From assembly GCA_964304625.1 (NCBI GenBank), contig OZ199838.1, positions 9,114,001 to 9,178,000 of the forward strand: DNA of 64,000 bases, read 5' to 3'. Source of the stretch: Kudoa neothunni (Eukaryota > Cnidaria). The translations under genes were made by a program, and so were the position numbers. This document shows, piece by piece, positions 22,800 to 35,305 of this stretch (its first letter is position 1; every line of letters begins with the position of its first letter). A model generated the notes under the pieces. The model saw only the letters and a program-made list of their open reading frames with translations. It did not search any database and was not told where the DNA came from.

Positions 22800-25700
22800 A
22801 TGACTTCCGATATAGGTAAATAAATACATTTTTACGATGCAATCACACCTCTCTAGATATATGTCGTATCTGCCATACTGGTGGTGATGAGAAGGATCCA
22901 CTTTTTTATCCATGCAAATGTAGTGGATCTGTGCGATTCATTCACTCATCATGGTATTGAATATGAATATGAATATACACGGTGTCAACTCGAATAAAAA
23001 TTATTTAGTTTAAAGCAATGGCTAGATGCGTCTAAAAGAAAGTAAAAAACTTATTCTTATTGGTGGATAATGATTTTATGGGGACATATAGTTATTGCGA
23101 TTTGTGCCGACAACGATTCCAATATTTAAAAGGTAAAATATGGATAACTTTTACAAAGTTTCCACAAACGTTAAATAATCCCAATTATCTTCTCACTTGA
23201 TATAGTGTACAAAGAAGGACCGAATAGCGTGAAAACATCACTTGGAAAAATAGCAATCACTTGTTCGCTCCTTTTCCAAACAGCTATTGCCGCCACGATT
23301 ATTGTATTGATAACATGGAGTTGGTTAGTGATGCTGCCTTGGGTTATCGGTATGTACATAAAATAGAAATGAGGTTTGAAAAACATAATTACTATCATTA
23401 TTAAACCATATAGGAGTATTTGGTCAGTTTCTGTTCGATCAACATGCGATAATTAATCTGTTCTATGATTTTTTCAATGATCCATATCAGTATAATTAAT
23501 CATTATCGAGTTTTTACTATGCGATTGATTTAGCTTCGGTAAAGTTGTATACATTGCATTATTTGGGGTGGCTTATGGTTATATGTACGTCTTTTTCTGT
23601 CTTTTATTCCTCTTTGGAGCGCTCTCTATGATCAATGTCTTGATATCTGTTGAGGAGCCTCCATGGTTGAATAAAGTTAAAAATGATGTGCTAAGCAGGT
23701 TGAAACTTGATTTGAAACTACCAGATAAAAATTGTACCTCTAGATGAGCGTTAATACTGACTAATGTTTTTGTCGTGTAGTGTTGTTGTTTAACAACTCG
23801 GTTAAAGTGGATGATAGAAATATGTTTGTTTCGTTGAAGAAAGCATTCGAACCGTTGCTAAGCGTTGCTCCAAATCCTGATGAATATTTTGAAATTCCTT
23901 ACCTACATCGTTTTGCTGACCGTCTCGAATACTATGATGAAAGAGTGATCCATGTGTTGAAATCAGTGGTGTAAATTTTCCTATAACAATTAATTAACTA
24001 AATTTTTTATTTTTCGAACTCTATCAACCGCTTAGATTTCAACGTGTTCATCATTTGAGATTGTTTGAGGCAAGAATCATTGAAATTCTTCTTGATATTA
24101 AAAGGGTAACCTTGACAACTAATCCATAATTTATTTGGTCTTAATCAATCTTCGTTTTTACTTTATTAGATTGATATTCCTTACAAATCTATACTATTTT
24201 ATCAAAGTGATATCATCAAAATAGAAGCCACTCCCGACCAGGTCAAATCTGGGGGTGTTTATGCTACCAAATTGAAGGATATTGATGAGATGACTCCACA
24301 TGAAACATATGATTCAAGTGATTTAGACATCGAATTTGATGCTGCTGAATCATCAGAGAACAATGGTACTGGAAGCGATGATGACGATAGCGATGGAGAT
24401 TTAGCTCATCTGGCTTACGTTTCCATGGATTTTTCCTATTACATTGTTGAAGCTGTTGGGGATTTCGAATTATCGGAGGTAAATTGCTTTCTAAATGGAA
24501 TGATACTTTGAATTTCAATTGTAGTTTTTTGGATTTGAAAATCCGAAGAAATATTTTGTAAGTGATATTTTTAAATTAAGTCTAATAAGATAAGGCGGTG
24601 AATGTTTGATTTGTAATATAGCTCAGAATTAAATATAAATTTGCGCGACTGCTTTTTCTAACTTAATTTACTCTCATAAATTATACCTAATATTAGTGTT
24701 GACCCGGTAACACTTTTTCCAAACTGTAAATGCATTGAAAGTTACAATACTCACCTATACTGTTAGCAGGTTGGGCGTGTGCTAAATTTTAGGGGTTTGA
24801 TAATGTGAATATTCGATTAATTGTTGTATCAATAATTCACAAACATTTTGGTTATCACGAATATATAATATTTATTAGTTAAAATAACTGTTATATTAAA
24901 TGCTGAGAAAAAAAGGAATGTCGAATTTATCACCGCATTATTGCGATAAAACGATTTTTAATGTGATAGTTAATTTGAATTATGATAATGAATTTATTAA
25001 ATTAGAAGAATAAAAATGTTTGAGATTAAGTAAGAGTTGGTAAGAGTAAAAATTGTCATTATGCAAGCATACGTGCCTTTTAGGACCATAATTCACTCCT
25101 AGAATAGCCTCTGCCTTAGCTAAACTAGTATAAAACCTCCAAGTAAATATTAATTTAGTTTCCAAGTTATGGAGATAATTTAGATTTTTCACCAAGCCGA
25201 TGGGGTACATTTGAAAAATCAGTTAAGAACCTCTGCTTTAACGGATTCTAATACAAAAATTTTATTTATAACATATAAATGTATATGCGGATTTAGTCAA
25301 AAAAAAGAATTTTCGCATGCTTATAATAATAAATAATGATAATAACAAATTTGTACGGAGCAATGGTAACGACTTTAACTAATTTAAAAATTCTTTTGTC
25401 ATTCTCTTTAACTTATTTTTTTATCTAACGTGAAGTTAATAGTTTATTTATGAAACTAGATTGTTTTAAATCATCAACTCATTAATTAATATTATTTTTA
25501 GTCTGATAGCGTAATATCGATTTTTTTTCACTTACTGTATATATTGAAAATACATTTTAATATAAACTACAAATAAAAATTTTATTTATACATAATTATT
25601 TATTTCGTACTTCATAATTTTATTATCGAAAAAAATACAAAGTTTCTTAAATATTTAAACATTAATTCACTATACCTGAATTTATAGGTTTCATTCCCAA

Positions 25701-28631
25701 CCAATAAATTTACTTTTAGATCAATTTGTTAAGAATTTTCATACTTACTGTGCTATTTATGGAATTTACTGGTATACTGATTGCATTTTATGCAGAAATT
25801 ATCACAAACAATTTTAGTCATTCTACCTTCTCTATTCATGAAAATCTCCCTTGAGCTGTTCTACTCCCATAGTGTGGTTCGGACATTGTTCATCGCCGAG
25901 AGACCGGAGCTTTTAAACTATTTTCCTTCTCTATATGTGAATAATGGGCCTGTGGATAATCTGATGCTTTTGACGATATTTTATTTTCTTTTTGGATTTA
26001 TTTCAAAAGCAGCAGAGGTATATTGAAAATGATGGCTCTTATCTTCTAACACGTTTTTGTCGGTAGGTGATATTTAGTTCGATGAACAAATACGTGTACG
26101 TTACAGAATAGAAATGCGTTGAAAAATTTATTGTGTAAATTTTAGTGCGGCGTTTGTTTTTGGAATCACTTACAGGATTATCAAGGTAACTCATATTTCT
26201 TAAATTAATATTAAAATTAATTACTTTAGCTCAAATATGTCATCATTTTTCAAATTGTTACACTTCCTATAATCAATGGAGCTATGATGTCTAAATGCAT
26301 TCATGTATTTTTTGGTGGTGAAACGTGATTGTTACATAAAAATCTAGTTCTTTATCGATAGAACCTACCCGATTTATTCGTCGAAATTTTTGCAGCAGCG
26401 TATTTAATTTAAAACTGATTAATGATATACCGTTAATTTAGGACTTCTTATTGTTGAATGGTGGCTACTTGGAATGATTTGCTTCCTTAGTGTTATATCG
26501 TTAATGCTTCACATAAAGAAAGTAACTTATCTTACCATAACTTTCCATTTTATTTCGATTAATAGATTCTTCGTACTGGCCTTAATATGATTTTTGTACC
26601 TGAGAAAGATATTTCGCTAGCCACTATAGAGGAAATTCTCTATTCTCATCCCATCAAATACATTATAAGTGTTTGCATAATATTTTTCGCCAACACTATT
26701 CTCACCATGGTCTACTTCTTCTTACCCATATATGTGACTAGCATGATATTCGACAACTATCTGTCTTCATTAGTGATTTCGAATTCTGACAGTTTTTTGT
26801 AATATCAATCCACTCGACTATCTATATCAAGCGATACTATTTAGGCACAATGCAAATATCGATGTTTACGAGCAATTTATCGTAGAATTTTTTTATGCCT
26901 TTTTTATGGCTATCAACATAATCCGTTCAGTCGAAACTTCCACATTTATGCTTCGTATTATCACCAAGATTCTAACCGTAGTCGCCAATTTTTTGTAAGT
27001 ATGATATTTACGAGTCATTTTTGTATTTGATGCCTTTAGTGGATTGCGATCGTTCGTGTTTGGTCACACCATCTTCATTGATCAAAAATCTGTATGATTT
27101 GTAAACAGTCTCTTTAATTTACTCAAATGTATAGTATATGACATATGCTGGGGTGAAAACTTACAATGAACAGAACAAAGCCTATTTCACCTCAAAAAGT
27201 AGTTTTAATGACGTTTCTCAAAAGTATCATTGACTTTTCTAGAGTTCTCACCTTACGAACTTACCACCTTCATGTATACACGGGTAATATCCATTTTTTT
27301 TATTTTTGGTCACTCTTTCAAATTATAACGATTATGGCTATCTATGTTAATTTCAAATACTTTTTTATAATAATTACTTTTTTAAGTTGGCCGATCAATT
27401 TAATTTTAACATACCACTGACCTCACAAATCTAATATTGATTATGTTGATTTCATACTAAAAATTTGATTTTGAACAGATATTTTTATTGACCGCTAGTT
27501 TCATTGCCATTTCGTTTCCATTGGTCATTGCATTATTTACTTTTTCCGGTATGTTTTTTGTGTGGTTTATGTCCACTCAATGTATAATAGTCGTTTGTGG
27601 GAAATTGCTTCTTTATGTATTTTTTTTCGATGCGTCCTCATGTTACATATGCTTTTCTGCTGGTATTGTATTTTTCCATTGTGCCAATTTTTTGTACAAC
27701 CACCTTGGTCACATTTTCACAATAATCAATGCTCAACAATCTCGTCCAATTGCATTATCTGGTCAGATTAAAAGAAAAGTACTTACACCACTTTTTACGG
27801 ACAATCGACTATATGGTTTTTTCGCAGTTAAAGAATTGGTTTTTTGTCTATGTCATCAATTTGATAATATTCCCATTCGTTGTTGGAGAACTGATTCAAT
27901 ATTGGGTTCTAGTTGTTTTGGGATATAATATTCACACAGACATGATTTCGTCAATAAGTCAAGTAAATAAAATGCTAACGAATATTTTTCACTATTGATT
28001 ATGAACGATGTTTGTGTATTTGTGTAGAGTCTTGTGATCGGTACAACCATGACAAACCTCGTTAGGGTGCTGATGTTGATACTTCCAGATGATGTTGCCA
28101 ATCTTGCTCCAATTCCCGTATGTGATTGTTGGTAGTTATAATGTGGCATTCTCTTCTCTAGCTACGATTATACATCACCAACAATATCTCCAGCTACGAT
28201 CTCAGTCGCAAATTCTGCTTGCCTATAATCAGTTCACTCTTACTCTATTTAGCTACTCCCTTCTGTTTATTAAATTCAATTTTGTATGGTTTCAATCTGG
28301 AGGAGTCATTTATCAGAAAATGCCAATTCATTTTCTGTATTGTTCCACCTGGCTTTCTGACGCTCCTCACCTTTATCAGTCTAATCAAACACAGCTGGGA
28401 CTATATCTATCAGTTACATCTTTCAGAAAAGTATTTTGAATTTTCTGTCGCAATTCTCAGTAATTATTCAACACATTATTATATAGCTATCTGGTTGAAA
28501 AAATTCTTCTAAACAGAGACACTAACAGTCCTCACGAGTTTAGAGAAAGATCTGTTTTCGTATCCGCCCATTACTCTTCCGATTCGTCTACTTCCCTCGA
28601 CAGACAACGCCCAATTCCTGAGCGTTCGTAG
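22800..28631 (+). CDS. MARCHF6: MARCH6/Doa10-type ER membrane ubiquitin ligase, many short exons
   Basis: Polytopic E3 ligase of ER-associated degradation. Exon 1 is 16 nt (22800-22815), then 22857-22953, 23009-23041, 23092-23132 and 23206-23349, in phase. They give an N-terminal RING-CH finger with all eight ligands ([37 protein letters not shown]). Transmembrane exons follow to a Ser-rich tail ending at 28631. Landmarks aligning with human MARCH6 include [19 protein letters not shown] (REVLRPGVLWFLRNLNDPDF), the conserved TD-like region [36 protein letters not shown] (ISVLLLSLCVPYVIA) and [12 protein letters not shown]. About 230 residues between the second and third membrane segments (about 23690-24555), ending in an acidic run, have no counterpart I recognise. 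One intron of about 1.2 kb follows; most others are 40-75 nt. Exon borders after 24555 are approximate. Confidence 0.9.
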
Positions 28632-28974
28632 CGTTCCTTCCTTCGCAACTCGGTTATTTCCACATTATAGATTTCAACATCATGTATATGAAATGACATT
28701 ATCTTGATTAATGTAATGATTAAAACTGTTAAGTTTTGTCTTTTCAATTTTTATTTTCCCTTTCGTTTTTATTGTTCATTATATGTTTACGTGTGCGATC
28801 GAAAAATTTTTAATTTTTTACCTCATACGCACGCAGAAGAAGTGAATAATCCAATCTATAATTTTCTATGATGGAGGATTTAAGAACGTCTCGTATTCGA
28901 TTTTGTATTTTTAAACCTTGAGAAAAATGATAGAATAGCTGATTTTCGTAAAAATTTAAGTTGAGAAATTTTAC
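28632..28974. other. MARCH6 3' flank
   Basis: Presumed 3' untranslated region and spacer before a piggyBac-like element. No other feature seen. Confidence 0.4.
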
Positions 28975-28978
28975 TTAA

Positions 28979-30208
28979 CCCTTTAGCGATAACGATACTG
29001 GGTCGAATCGACCCCAAAGTAGAATTGAATAACGGATAGCTTCTTCCCCTTAGTTCCAATGTTCTTAAATTCAAACGATTATTTATAAATATATTCTTCT
29101 ATGTAACTGAGGAAAATTGGATAATTTAGATATTTTTATTTAGCCAAAATTTGAAGGATACCCTCCAACGATCATTTGAACACTCGGGGTCGATTCAACC
29201 CTGTCTTTTTATTTAATCGTTTTGTACATAAATTTCATTAAATTTGCTATTTTGAGATATTAAAAAAATTTACCTACAGAATTCTAAGGAAAATCCAAAT
29301 TAATCCTTGAACTAATCTTACGCAACCTAATCGAACATTGCTCGCGCACAATTTGGGCGGTCGATTGCATTAGATAAAATGTTTTTTTTCTTCAGTGGTA
29401 ATTCAGTATCAGGATATCTATGAATTCTAAATTTAATTTTTTATTCAATAACGATGTGCCTTCTGGTAGTGAATATGAGGATGTTATAGTTGAGGATCTC
29501 TCAAGGAACTGATGACGATGGTCTGGGCATACACGATAATTCATATATAAGAAAATATGGTTTAGTTTAGAATCTTGCAAAAAGATATACATCAAGAATA
29601 AGCGTAGAAAATATTTTTTTGAACTCTCCACCGTATCTAACAATCTATACAACGTTGAATGTAAAATCAATGCTTGATTGTTGTTATTTGTGGATTGTGC
29701 AATCGTCATTTTTTCAACGACCATTCAATTAGATGTTGCATTAAGTGTTTTCAAATCGAAGAAAATTAACCGAAGAGCAATAATATATTACGTAGGTAAT
29801 GTTATGTTGTGAGTGAACGTTGGAATGTGTTATTTTTGTAAATGCACAGTCATAAAGCTACCTTTTATGATTGTTTTAATTTCAGTGAAATTTCGCTAAA
29901 ATTGTAATAACTAGTATCATTAAATTAGTTTATATAGATGAATCTCATTTCATAATGTAGGCGCCGTTTCCTCAATATGTAATATTAACGATATGTGGCA
30001 AAGTTGTCTAAATCCGTACATTAATGGATTATCGAAGATTAATGGGTTAGTAAATCTTAATTTACTCGAAACTTCCTCGATAGATTTCTTACATATTTTA
30101 TAAACCGAAACAAAATATTTTTTGGTACAGAAAAATAAAATAAAAATGTGAGGTCGATTCGAACCCAAATGATCGTTGGAGATAAGTCTATTTTATGATC
30201 ATTGGGGG
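28979..30208 (+). mobile_element. PiggyBac-like element with TTAA flanks, non-autonomous
   Basis: TTAA occurs exactly at both ends (28975-28978, 30209-30212), and the termini start with C-runs in opposite orientation (CCCTTTAGCGATAACG and, inverted, CCCCCAATGATCAT), as in piggyBac. A near-palindrome GGGTCGAATCGACCCC (about 29003-29018) recurs inverted near 30151-30166, and CCAACGATCATTTG recurs near 29164 and inverted near 30167. Plus-strand 29440-29520 reads as an acidic stretch (VPSGSEYEDVIVEDL) like the piggyBac N-terminus. No full transposase remains. Confidence 0.78.
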
Positions 30209-30323
30209 TTAATATCGTTTATTATGCAATAAACAAAATTATGATGAATAAATTTTATTAATTGAGTACTAGGTGGACACTGATGGCATCAGCCAATTTT
30301 ATACTTTAGTTCGTCGCTACCTT

Positions 30324-30670
30324 GTTTCCTCGAAAATAAGACCCGGTCTTATATTAATTTTCCACAATAAATAGCTACTAAGTCTAATATTTCTGACATG
30401 AAATCAAAAGGATTATACTCTTATTGTGACTAATAAAACAGTAATGTATATTGGATTTTGTATATCGAAAAATTGTTATTATCTTCATAGAAAATGTAAT
30501 TATTCATTGTTGTTGTAATTTTAGTCTGTTAATCAAGGTCTTGTCGAATAATGGTTACAAATTTACTCTGAAACAATGCCAGATTTTGTTAAAAATTTCC
30601 ATTAAAAAGATTGTTAAGACATATTAAAGACAGCTTTAATAATCACACTAAGTCTTATTTTCTAGGAAAC
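30324..30670. repeat. MITE with GTTTCCTCGAAAATAAGAC ends, 347 bp
   Basis: Left end GTTTCCTCGAAAATAAGAC is mirrored by GTCTTATTTTCTAGGAAAC on the right (18 of 19 complementary). The motif resembles the TTTCCCCGAAAATAAGAC termini of DNA transposons common in many animals; I cannot fix its superfamily. No coding sequence and no clear target duplication. Confidence 0.6.
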
Positions 30671-30899
30671 ATGGTAGCTAGAAGTTAACTATGGAACGTA
30701 CCGCAATAAAAAATGTTTACAAATAAACTGCAATGTGCAAAAGAAATATTATACAGATAATATAATTTACAATAAATAAAAATCGGTTTCAATTTTTAGT
30801 TTTATCGCAGAGGTTGGCGAAAATCTTTTTGCTTGTATTCACCAAATCACCGTTTAAACTGAATCCAACGTCACCTATCTACGATATAAATTAAAACGC

Positions 30900-31875
30900 T
30901 CAACCAAAAAATAGGCATCTTACAGAAGCTGAATTTGAAAGCTCGTACAGCTTATGCCACATTTTAGAAGATTTTTGTGACGAAAAGCAATCAAAAGAAT
31001 TTTCCTGTTCACAAGTAGCAGAAGACTCATAGAGTTCTTCTACCACAACATCGCGTATATCATTACGAGGTTGATCAATAACATCAAGAATATTTTCAAC
31101 TAAAAAACTAACAAAATCGCAACACAAAGAATTTTACCTTCTGATTCCATTTTCGGATTGACTTTCAATGGTTTAAAATTTATAGATGACAACTTTGTAG
31201 ATACATATAGACTTTTTTTGAGATCATTTTCGTCAAGTATTTTCGTTAAATAATCTTGGTCATTTTTGCGTTCACCAGAATGGTCTTCTTTGGAGGCTAA
31301 TTATAATTAGGAAAATATTTTCATTCATAAATGTACAAGATTTTGATTTGTGAGATTTCCTGTCTCTTAATATGAAAAAATTAAATTTAAAAAAATTGAC
31401 GAATGATTATGTTACAAATTTTGGCGTTTATCACGACCGTCTCTATGGTATTGATTAGATGACTTCAAATAAAATAATAACAATTACTTTCTTTTTCTAC
31501 CTCCATTATTCTCATCTTTATGATTTCTAATGAAATTGAAAAAAAATTACAGGCATTTTTCCTTACCTGGAACTGTGTCGTGAGGATTCTTCGGATCTTC
31601 TTTTTCTACTGTGAGAAGAACGATCCGATGCTAAATGAAATAAAACATGTTTACATCAAAAAATATTCAATTATCATACAATATTTTGAATATCGTTCGT
31701 TGGTAGAACCTAATTGTGAAAAATTAAGTGATAATCACTGTTCCAGGTAATTATGTTTTACGGTTTTCATCATCTGAACTTTTTCTTCTTGTCTAGAATA
31801 TTTATAAACAAATATTAACCACTATTAAATCACATAATGTTTGCTTGAATGATAATGTGAATCAGAACGCCCCAT
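30900..31875 (-). CDS. RS-domain protein, possibly RSRC1/SRrp53-like, about 8 exons
   Basis: Assembled from the ATG at 31875 through exons 31834-31875, 31762-31792, 31567-31630 and 31488-31526, two micro-exons of about 27 and 23 nt (near 31430 and 31350), a larger exon near 31137-31300, and a last exon ending at the TGA (30902-30900). Phases agree at every join, giving about 194 residues. The first 75 residues are an Arg/Ser/Lys-rich domain (MGRSDSHYHSSKHYTRRKSS, SDRSSHSRKRRSEESSRHSS, GRDKRQN), as in splicing factors. The C-terminal part has FKPLKVNPKMESE and KSSKMWHKLYEL. The MGR start and the final W-x-K-L block recall RSRC1 (EEKWFKRLIAL), but this is weak. The donor after exon 1 (GTGATT) is unusual. 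Likely role: nuclear pre-mRNA splicing. An NRF1-like site lies 10 nt upstream. Confidence 0.68.
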
Positions 31876-31885
31876 TGTCAACTAA

Positions 31886-31897
31886 TGCGCGTGCGTA
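31886..31897. promoter_or_regulatory. NRF1-like site TGCGCGTGCGTA
   Basis: Matches the consensus at 11 of 12 (on the minus strand) and ends 10 nt upstream of the ATG of the RS-domain gene. Confidence 0.6.
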
Positions 31898-33145
31898 AAT
31901 CTAAAATGTTAAGATTTTGAAGGCATTGACAATTCTTACGGTAAGGAATATCTTTTAGATTAATCAAAATATTGCAAAACTGATTTCATGAATGTGTTAA
32001 GCAATTTTTATTTCCTCATTTATACAAAATTTCTTAAGTTAGTTTTTTATTAATTATTTCTGATGAGTATGATCCTTTAATCATCCTATATTTATTGAAT
32101 TCACTTATTCGTAAATAAACTAGCGGTAAAATATGTTTTAATGGATGATAATAACGTTTTCCATACTACTAATAAGTTCAGGGGTTTTAGTCATGAACCA
32201 CGTGCGTCAGCGTTCTAGCCGGCCAAAGTAACCTTGTCTAATATTCGAATACGTCACGAAACGCCGTTTTTAATGCTGCAAAGCTGTTGATTTTTTAAGA
32301 AATTTCTGAATTTATTTCTTGTTTTTCATTTAAAATTGATATATTTTCTGTATAATAAATTTAGAAATCTTTACATTTTCTATTTCTTGAATTTTGAGAA
32401 TAATTTATCTCTTTTTATCTAACTATGAGATTTTTGTTCAAAATTTAGTGTATGAAGTTTTAAGATAATTTTATTCCTTTAACCAAGCTTTTTTGAAATA
32501 GAATTCGAACAGGTTTGCTCTCTATCAACCACAGTAATGTACGATGAAAAAAATTTATATCCATTGATAATCAACGCATAGGATTGATAAAGAAGTGATG
32601 AAAATTAAAAATCGAATTCGTTTTGAAATTTGAATAGGATACTAAAAAATTCCCATATGCCTTGAATACTAGCGTTATTTTCAATAGAGTATAGCAGAAA
32701 TTTATGAAATCCCCGCCTAGAAGAAATCACAAATCAAAAAGTTGACATAACTAGTCATAGTAAGAAAAGGAAATCTAAATTTAATAGTAATAATTCACTC
32801 ACAACAATTTTGACGTTAATAAATATTTTTGTGAAATGTGACGCTAACGAAAGTAACACTGAGAATTTTTCGTATAGTTTCTCTTGAGGTAAGATTGCTG
32901 CTCAAATGTTTTAAATTCAAAAATTTATTAATTACTGATTAGATTTAAAAATCCATTATTATGTGTAAGCAATATAAATTAGAGTTAACCTCAGCATCTC
33001 AAATTCCCTAATACAACCCTCCGAACAATTCTCGAGTGTCAAATATTAGAAATTGTAAAATAATGTCCATTTGGATATTTAATAAAACTGAGATATCTAA
33101 CCACCACCTTTTAGTCTAAATTTTCCATCAAAATTCAATGTATTA

Positions 33146-34239
33146 GGTTAAAGTTTACAGCATCCCCAACAGTCAGTGGTTTTCGTTTCCGAAGTCGCAT
33201 GACTCCCAAAAAACCACGAATGCTTCCCGCTGTTTATTCAACTAATAATTTAGATGAACTAAACTTTGAAGAAATAACATATTTCAAAGACAGGAAGGAT
33301 GAACTGTTGAAATTTTTAATTGAAATTGGACTTGTGCCTAGAGAGAGAGAGTATGCATTTGTGGATGTAGAATGGTTATGGCGATTCGACCACGATATCC
33401 AGATGGATACAGTTTCAGATGTCATAATCGTGGTTGCCTAAAAGAACTATCCATTAGATATAATAGTTTCTTTTACCAATCGAAACTCTCATTATATCAA
33501 ATTTTAAAAATTATATATCTCTGGTGCAATGAGATGCAGAGCCAACGTATCCTCATGAAAGAATGCAGATTAGAGTCTACTAGGACGGCATGCCACTGGA
33601 AAAATTTCATGCGGGACTTATGTCTGAGTTATTATATCATGAACCCCACTAAAATAGGCGGCCCCGGAATAAAAGTGCAAATTGACGTAAGTCAAATTTG
33701 CAAAAGAAAGTTTCATGTTGGAAGGATCTTGCAAACTCAGAGTGTATGGATTGTCGGAGGCGTCAATGAAAATGGAGAGGTATTCATGGTTCAAACTGAA
33801 ATTAGAGATCAGCCGACATTAGAAGGGATTATTCTTCAATATGTTAATCAAGGTTCAATAATACACACTGATGGATGGCCAAGCTACGAAAACTTAGAAA
33901 ATATTGGTTATCAGCATGGCGTAGTGATTCATAAGTATGAATTCGTGAGTGCCACTGGTATTCATACTAACAGAATTGAAAGTTTGCGGGGAGCTTTTAA
34001 ACGTAAGTATAGGAGTATAACAAACAAGAAAAAAGAGATGATTTCATCCTATATTTCTGAGTGGTGTTTTAAGAGAAAGCATAAAAATAAAATATTTTCT
34101 GAATTAATAAATTTAATAAAATTAGTTTATAATTTTGAAAATTAAAATGTATAGTTTTCAGTCTTTATGTTTTGCGCAGCGCTTCGTCGATTATCGGAAA
34201 CGAAAAATCCCGACTGTTGGGATGTGGTAAACTTTAACC
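33146..34239 (+). mobile_element. Merlin DNA transposon, nearly complete
   Basis: About 50-bp imperfect inverted repeats begin GGTTAAAGTTTACAGCATCC on the left and, complemented, GGTTAAAGTTTACCACATCC on the right. A transposase of about 310 residues fills the 1.1 kb between them, the usual Merlin size. No clean target duplication was found at these inner ends. Nested in a larger element. Confidence 0.88.
33199..34145 (+). pseudogene. Merlin (IS1595/ISXO2-like) transposase with one frame change
   Basis: DDE transposase. The first frame (33199 onward) gives MTPKKPRMLPAVYSTNNLDE and the FTYF..LL.FL-type helix, then a Cys-rich zinc-binding part (CICGCR, FRCHNRGC). The catalytic domain follows: KVQIDVSQICKRKF (first Asp), IIHTDGWPSYENL (second Asp), then GIHTNRIESLRGAFKRKYR (Asn-x-x-Glu end of the triad). 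The frame shifts by two bases at a (GA)n run near 33343-33353, a likely slippage site. Downstream of it the frame is open to the stop at 34145. All three acidic positions look retained, so inactivation may be recent. Confidence 0.88.
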
Positions 34240-34767
34240 CAAAAATATATTTATTATTATAATTCATGTATAAATTAGTTTATAATTAGCCTCGTAAAAT
34301 ATTAAATACGTATTTGTCATTGAATGATCTATGAGATACAATAGCTATATACACATTTCAATATATTTCACGAAATAAATAAATAATTTTAAATAAATTT
34401 AACCAAATTCACAACGTCTACTTTAATTTAATCAATTATCCAGAACATCGTACCTACTATGTAAGCGCACACGAAATCGCGCGCAACTCAAATTTAACGA
34501 GCACGTAGAGTATGGAATAGAGCGTTTTTCCACAAAATAAAGGCCCAAATTAAGTGTTATTTTGACAAATTGGTTTATATATAGGAAAATTTAAGGAAAT
34601 AACTACGATATAACGTTAAATCTCATCAGTGAATTTTGATAAAAAGATATCTTTATGAAATTTTATTTTCGAGGAAATAAAAAATATCTTTGTACGCTAG
34701 TGAAATCAGTTTTATAAAATCTCCGCTATTCTAGGAGATATTCTTTACCGTAAGAATAGCCACTGCC

Positions 34768-35305
34768 TATTTTGAAAGCTAAAATTTATAAGTCACTAGG
34801 CATTAATATCTGCTTTCTTTTACATTAAGGAGTTAGATGAAGTGATAAAGCTCAATAAAATAGCCATCTGAGCACTTTTATATTACATATAAGGAAAACT
34901 AATAAGTCAGTATTCATAGATTAGTACAATAACGAATTCGAACTATTTAATTTATTAAATTCTTATTAATAAATGTTGTCCTTTGATTTTTACAGCTTGA
35001 AAGTGCTTTTTCTGAGTTTTTCCATAGATAAGGCGTTCTCTAATTAAAATTAAATGATTATAGTTTATTTTTTCAGATTGATCGATTATTATCGTCTCAA
35101 TTTCTATAATTAGGAGATGAATTTATTATTTTTTTGTTTTAAATCTTAAATAATCTCGTTTTTCGAAGCTAAAATATAATTTTCTATGAATTTTTCAAGA
35201 CATTATAACTCATATGACTACAATTTAACAAAATAATAGTGATTTAAATGCTATATGGGGAGGTTTTTCAAACCTTCATTATTTCCGTTGATTGATTACA
35301 TATAG
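34768..35305. other. Spacer between transposons
   Basis: AT-rich, no open frame or repeat recognised apart from the flanking target-site copies. Confidence 0.4.

Larger units (their letters stand above)
31922..34767. mobile_element. Large terminal-inverted-repeat element hosting a Merlin insertion
   Basis: Left end starts GGCATTGACAATTCTTACGG and the right end is the complement of GGCAGTGGCTATTCTTACGG. The inverted similarity runs on through GAATATCT and AAAACTGATTTCA (about 70 bp). The exact 8-bp ATTTTGAA flanks both sides (31914-31921, 34769-34776). A Merlin element sits inside at 33146-34239, leaving about 1.75 kb of host element with no recognisable transposase. The GG ends and 8-bp duplication would suit a Merlin- or MULE-type family, which I cannot decide. 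Confidence 0.72.
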
